The notes under the pieces were generated by a model, which saw only the letters and a program-made list of their open reading frames with translations, did not search any database and was not told the DNA's origin. 7,556 nucleotides of DNA. Origin: an uncultured Bacteroidales bacterium (GTDB lineage: Bacteria > Bacteroidota > Bacteroidia > Bacteroidales > Paludibacteraceae). The first letter of the stretch is position 1. Each line of letters begins with the position of its first letter. The DNA lies in NCBI GenBank assembly GCA_937886455.1, contig CALGCU010000241.1, positions 1 through 7,556 of the forward strand. The letters are read 5' to 3'. A program made the translations under genes and the position numbers. This document shows, one piece after another, positions 6,995 to 7,556 of the stretch.

Positions 6995-7007
6995 TGCTTC
7001 TCTGCTC
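6980..7007 (+). promoter_or_regulatory. Strong intercistronic hairpin holding the permease stop codon in its loop
   Basis: GAGCAGGAAGC (6980-6990) pairs with GCTTC (6996-7000) and CTGCTC (7002-7007), giving 11 base pairs with one bulged T at 7001. The five-base loop CTAAT contains the permease TAA (6992-6994). No T-run follows, so it is not a standard terminator. Hairpins at this position commonly protect upstream mRNA or set unequal expression of neighbouring genes, here the permease and the PII-like gene 28 bases downstream. The role is inferred. Confidence 0.7.
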
Positions 7008-7017
7008 CATGATGGAG
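7005..7017 (+). repeat. Small inverted repeat overlapping the intercistronic hairpin
   Basis: CTCCAT (7005-7010) and ATGGAG (7012-7017) are inverted arms around one base; a realistic RNA hairpin would pair CTCC with GGAG around a five-base loop. Bases 7005-7007 also belong to the larger hairpin at 6980-7007, so both cannot form completely at once. The large hairpin should be much more stable. Confidence 0.45.
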
Positions 7018-7034
7018 AATAAACCAGAATAGAT

Positions 7035-7328
7035 ATGAAAGCAGTATTTATTATATTCAATCAAGCCAATACAGAACGTGTTGAATACATGTTGGATCAA
7101 CTGAAAATAAGTGGTTTCACCTTCTTTGAAAATGTGCAAGGACGTGGTACTAATGGTGGAGAACCTCGTCGTGGTACACACACATGGCCGGAGATGAACT
7201 CAGCAGTTATCACTGTGGTAAACGATGACCAAGTGGATACTCTTCTAAAGACTGTACACAAATTGGATTGCCGTAATAAAGAAATCGGTGTACGCGCTTT
7301 TGTGTGGAACATTGAACAAACGGTATAA
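7035..7328 (+). CDS. PII-like (GlnB-fold) small protein encoded with the RND pump
   Basis: This 97-residue cytoplasmic protein has the beta-alpha-beta-beta-alpha-beta pattern of PII signalling proteins: MKAVFIIF (strand, 1-8), NTERVEYMLDQLKISG (helix), FTFFENVQGRG (strand, 28-38), NSAVITVVNDDQVDTLLKTV (strand and helix, 55-74) and GVRAFVWNIEQTV (last strand, 85-97). The G(F/M)T..E..G.G signature at the end of strand 2 resembles GlnB. The segment at 39-54, where GlnB has its long T-loop, is short, carries GGEPRRG and lacks the uridylylated Tyr. Classical nitrogen control is therefore unlikely. PII-like proteins encoded beside transporters (for example the DUF3240 group beside metal RND pumps) suggest a sensor or modulator of the permease, but that is inference. 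The gene lies 40 bases after the permease and just before the terminator. The start is the only suitable ATG. Fold assignment is moderately sure; function is unknown. Confidence 0.7.
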   Translation: MKAVFIIFNQANTERVEYMLDQLKISGFTFFENVQGRGTNGGEPRRGTHTWPEMNSAVITVVNDDQVDTLLKTVHKLDCRNKEIGVRAFVWNIEQTV

Positions 7329-7357
7329 ACTTAGTCTCTAATTATTTATCTCACCTT

Positions 7358-7391
7358 AAAAGGATGTGCCTATACGGACACATCCTTTTTT
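7358..7391 (+). terminator. Intrinsic terminator closing the efflux operon
   Basis: AAAAGGATGTG (7358-7368) pairs with CACATCCTTTT (7379-7389), and CC/GG (7369-7370 with 7376-7377) can extend the stem past one bulged A, leaving loop TATAC. Six T residues (7386-7391) follow the G+C core. The flanking A and T runs also make it usable from the other strand. It starts 29 bases after the PII-like stop codon. Confidence 0.9.
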
Positions 7392-7463
7392 CTTTCCTTC
7401 TCACCTAACTCACCCTCTACACGGCTATCGTAAGTTTTCCATATTTGGTTTCTTTATCTTAGG

Positions 7464-7556
7464 TATTAGGGCGTTCGTTTCACTCACTATAGGACGCTTC
7501 GCTTCGCTTGCTTTAGGATGGTCGGAGACCTACAGGACGCTCACGAAGTGAGCTAC
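7464..7556. repeat. Degenerate tandem repeat with hairpin units, continuing past the right edge
   Basis: Units of about 19-24 bp begin with variants of CTATAGGACGCT: one near 7464 (TTAGGGCGTTCG), then 7487 (CTATAGGACGCT), about 7511 (CTTTAGGATGG) and 7530 (CTACAGGACGCT), with CTAC at 7553 opening another. The copies at 7487-7498 and 7530-7541 match at 11 of 12 positions. The third unit carries GGTC-GGA-GACC and the fourth GCTCAC-GAA-GTGAGC, both tight three-base-loop hairpins. The region is non-coding in appearance and lies directly after the operon terminator. Confidence 0.65.

Noticed and set aside
7482..7493. ACTCACTATAGG, identical to part of a phage T7 promoter
   Set aside because: Only 12 bases match, the upstream TAATACG part is absent, and the motif is explained by a unit of the local tandem repeat.
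7366..7551. Open frame of 61 codons on the plus strand after the terminator
   Set aside because: It begins inside the terminator stem and runs through the tandem-repeat region; the Ser/Arg/Leu-rich product looks like translated repeat and has no recognisable domain.

Overview
The window looks like a chromosomal segment of a Bacteroidota bacterium, most likely order Bacteroidales. The evidence is a TAnnTTTG-type -7 box with a TTG 20 bp upstream (612-642), A-rich leaders without clear Shine-Dalgarno sites, the YHIPVL...VDVTFGGGGHSRE amino end of RsmH, and efflux proteins of the kind common in Bacteroides and Prevotella. The genus cannot be fixed from this sequence.

Layout. The left edge (1-149, minus strand) is the first ~50 codons of rsmH, the 16S rRNA m4C1402 methyltransferase, running off the window. 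A ~520-bp divergent intergenic region follows. It holds an 11-bp-period repeat block (306-361) and, at its right end, a good Bacteroidales-type promoter overlapped by an inverted repeat. From there five genes read rightwards: a TetR/AcrR-type repressor (671-1339), a TolC-type outer-membrane factor gene that is split by a frame break (1439-2708), a lipoprotein periplasmic adaptor (2750-3775), an HAE1-type RND permease of 1060 residues (3812-6994), and a 97-residue PII-like protein (7035-7328). A clear intrinsic terminator (7358-7391) closes the unit. The last ~90 bp hold a degenerate ~19-24-bp tandem repeat with small hairpins, which continues past the window.

How it works together. The permease, adaptor and outer-membrane factor are the three parts of a drug/amphiphile exporter spanning both membranes, presumably controlled by the upstream TetR protein. 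The PII-like protein is not part of the classical tripartite pump and is the best candidate for an unfamiliar regulatory component. A strong hairpin whose loop holds the permease stop codon lies just before its gene and may set its expression separately. As written, the outer-membrane factor cannot be made full length: the frame shifts at about residue 262, exactly at a perfect 12-bp palindrome, and roughly eight residues seem to be missing there. The pump is therefore defective, or borrows another TolC, or the sequence is wrong at this point.
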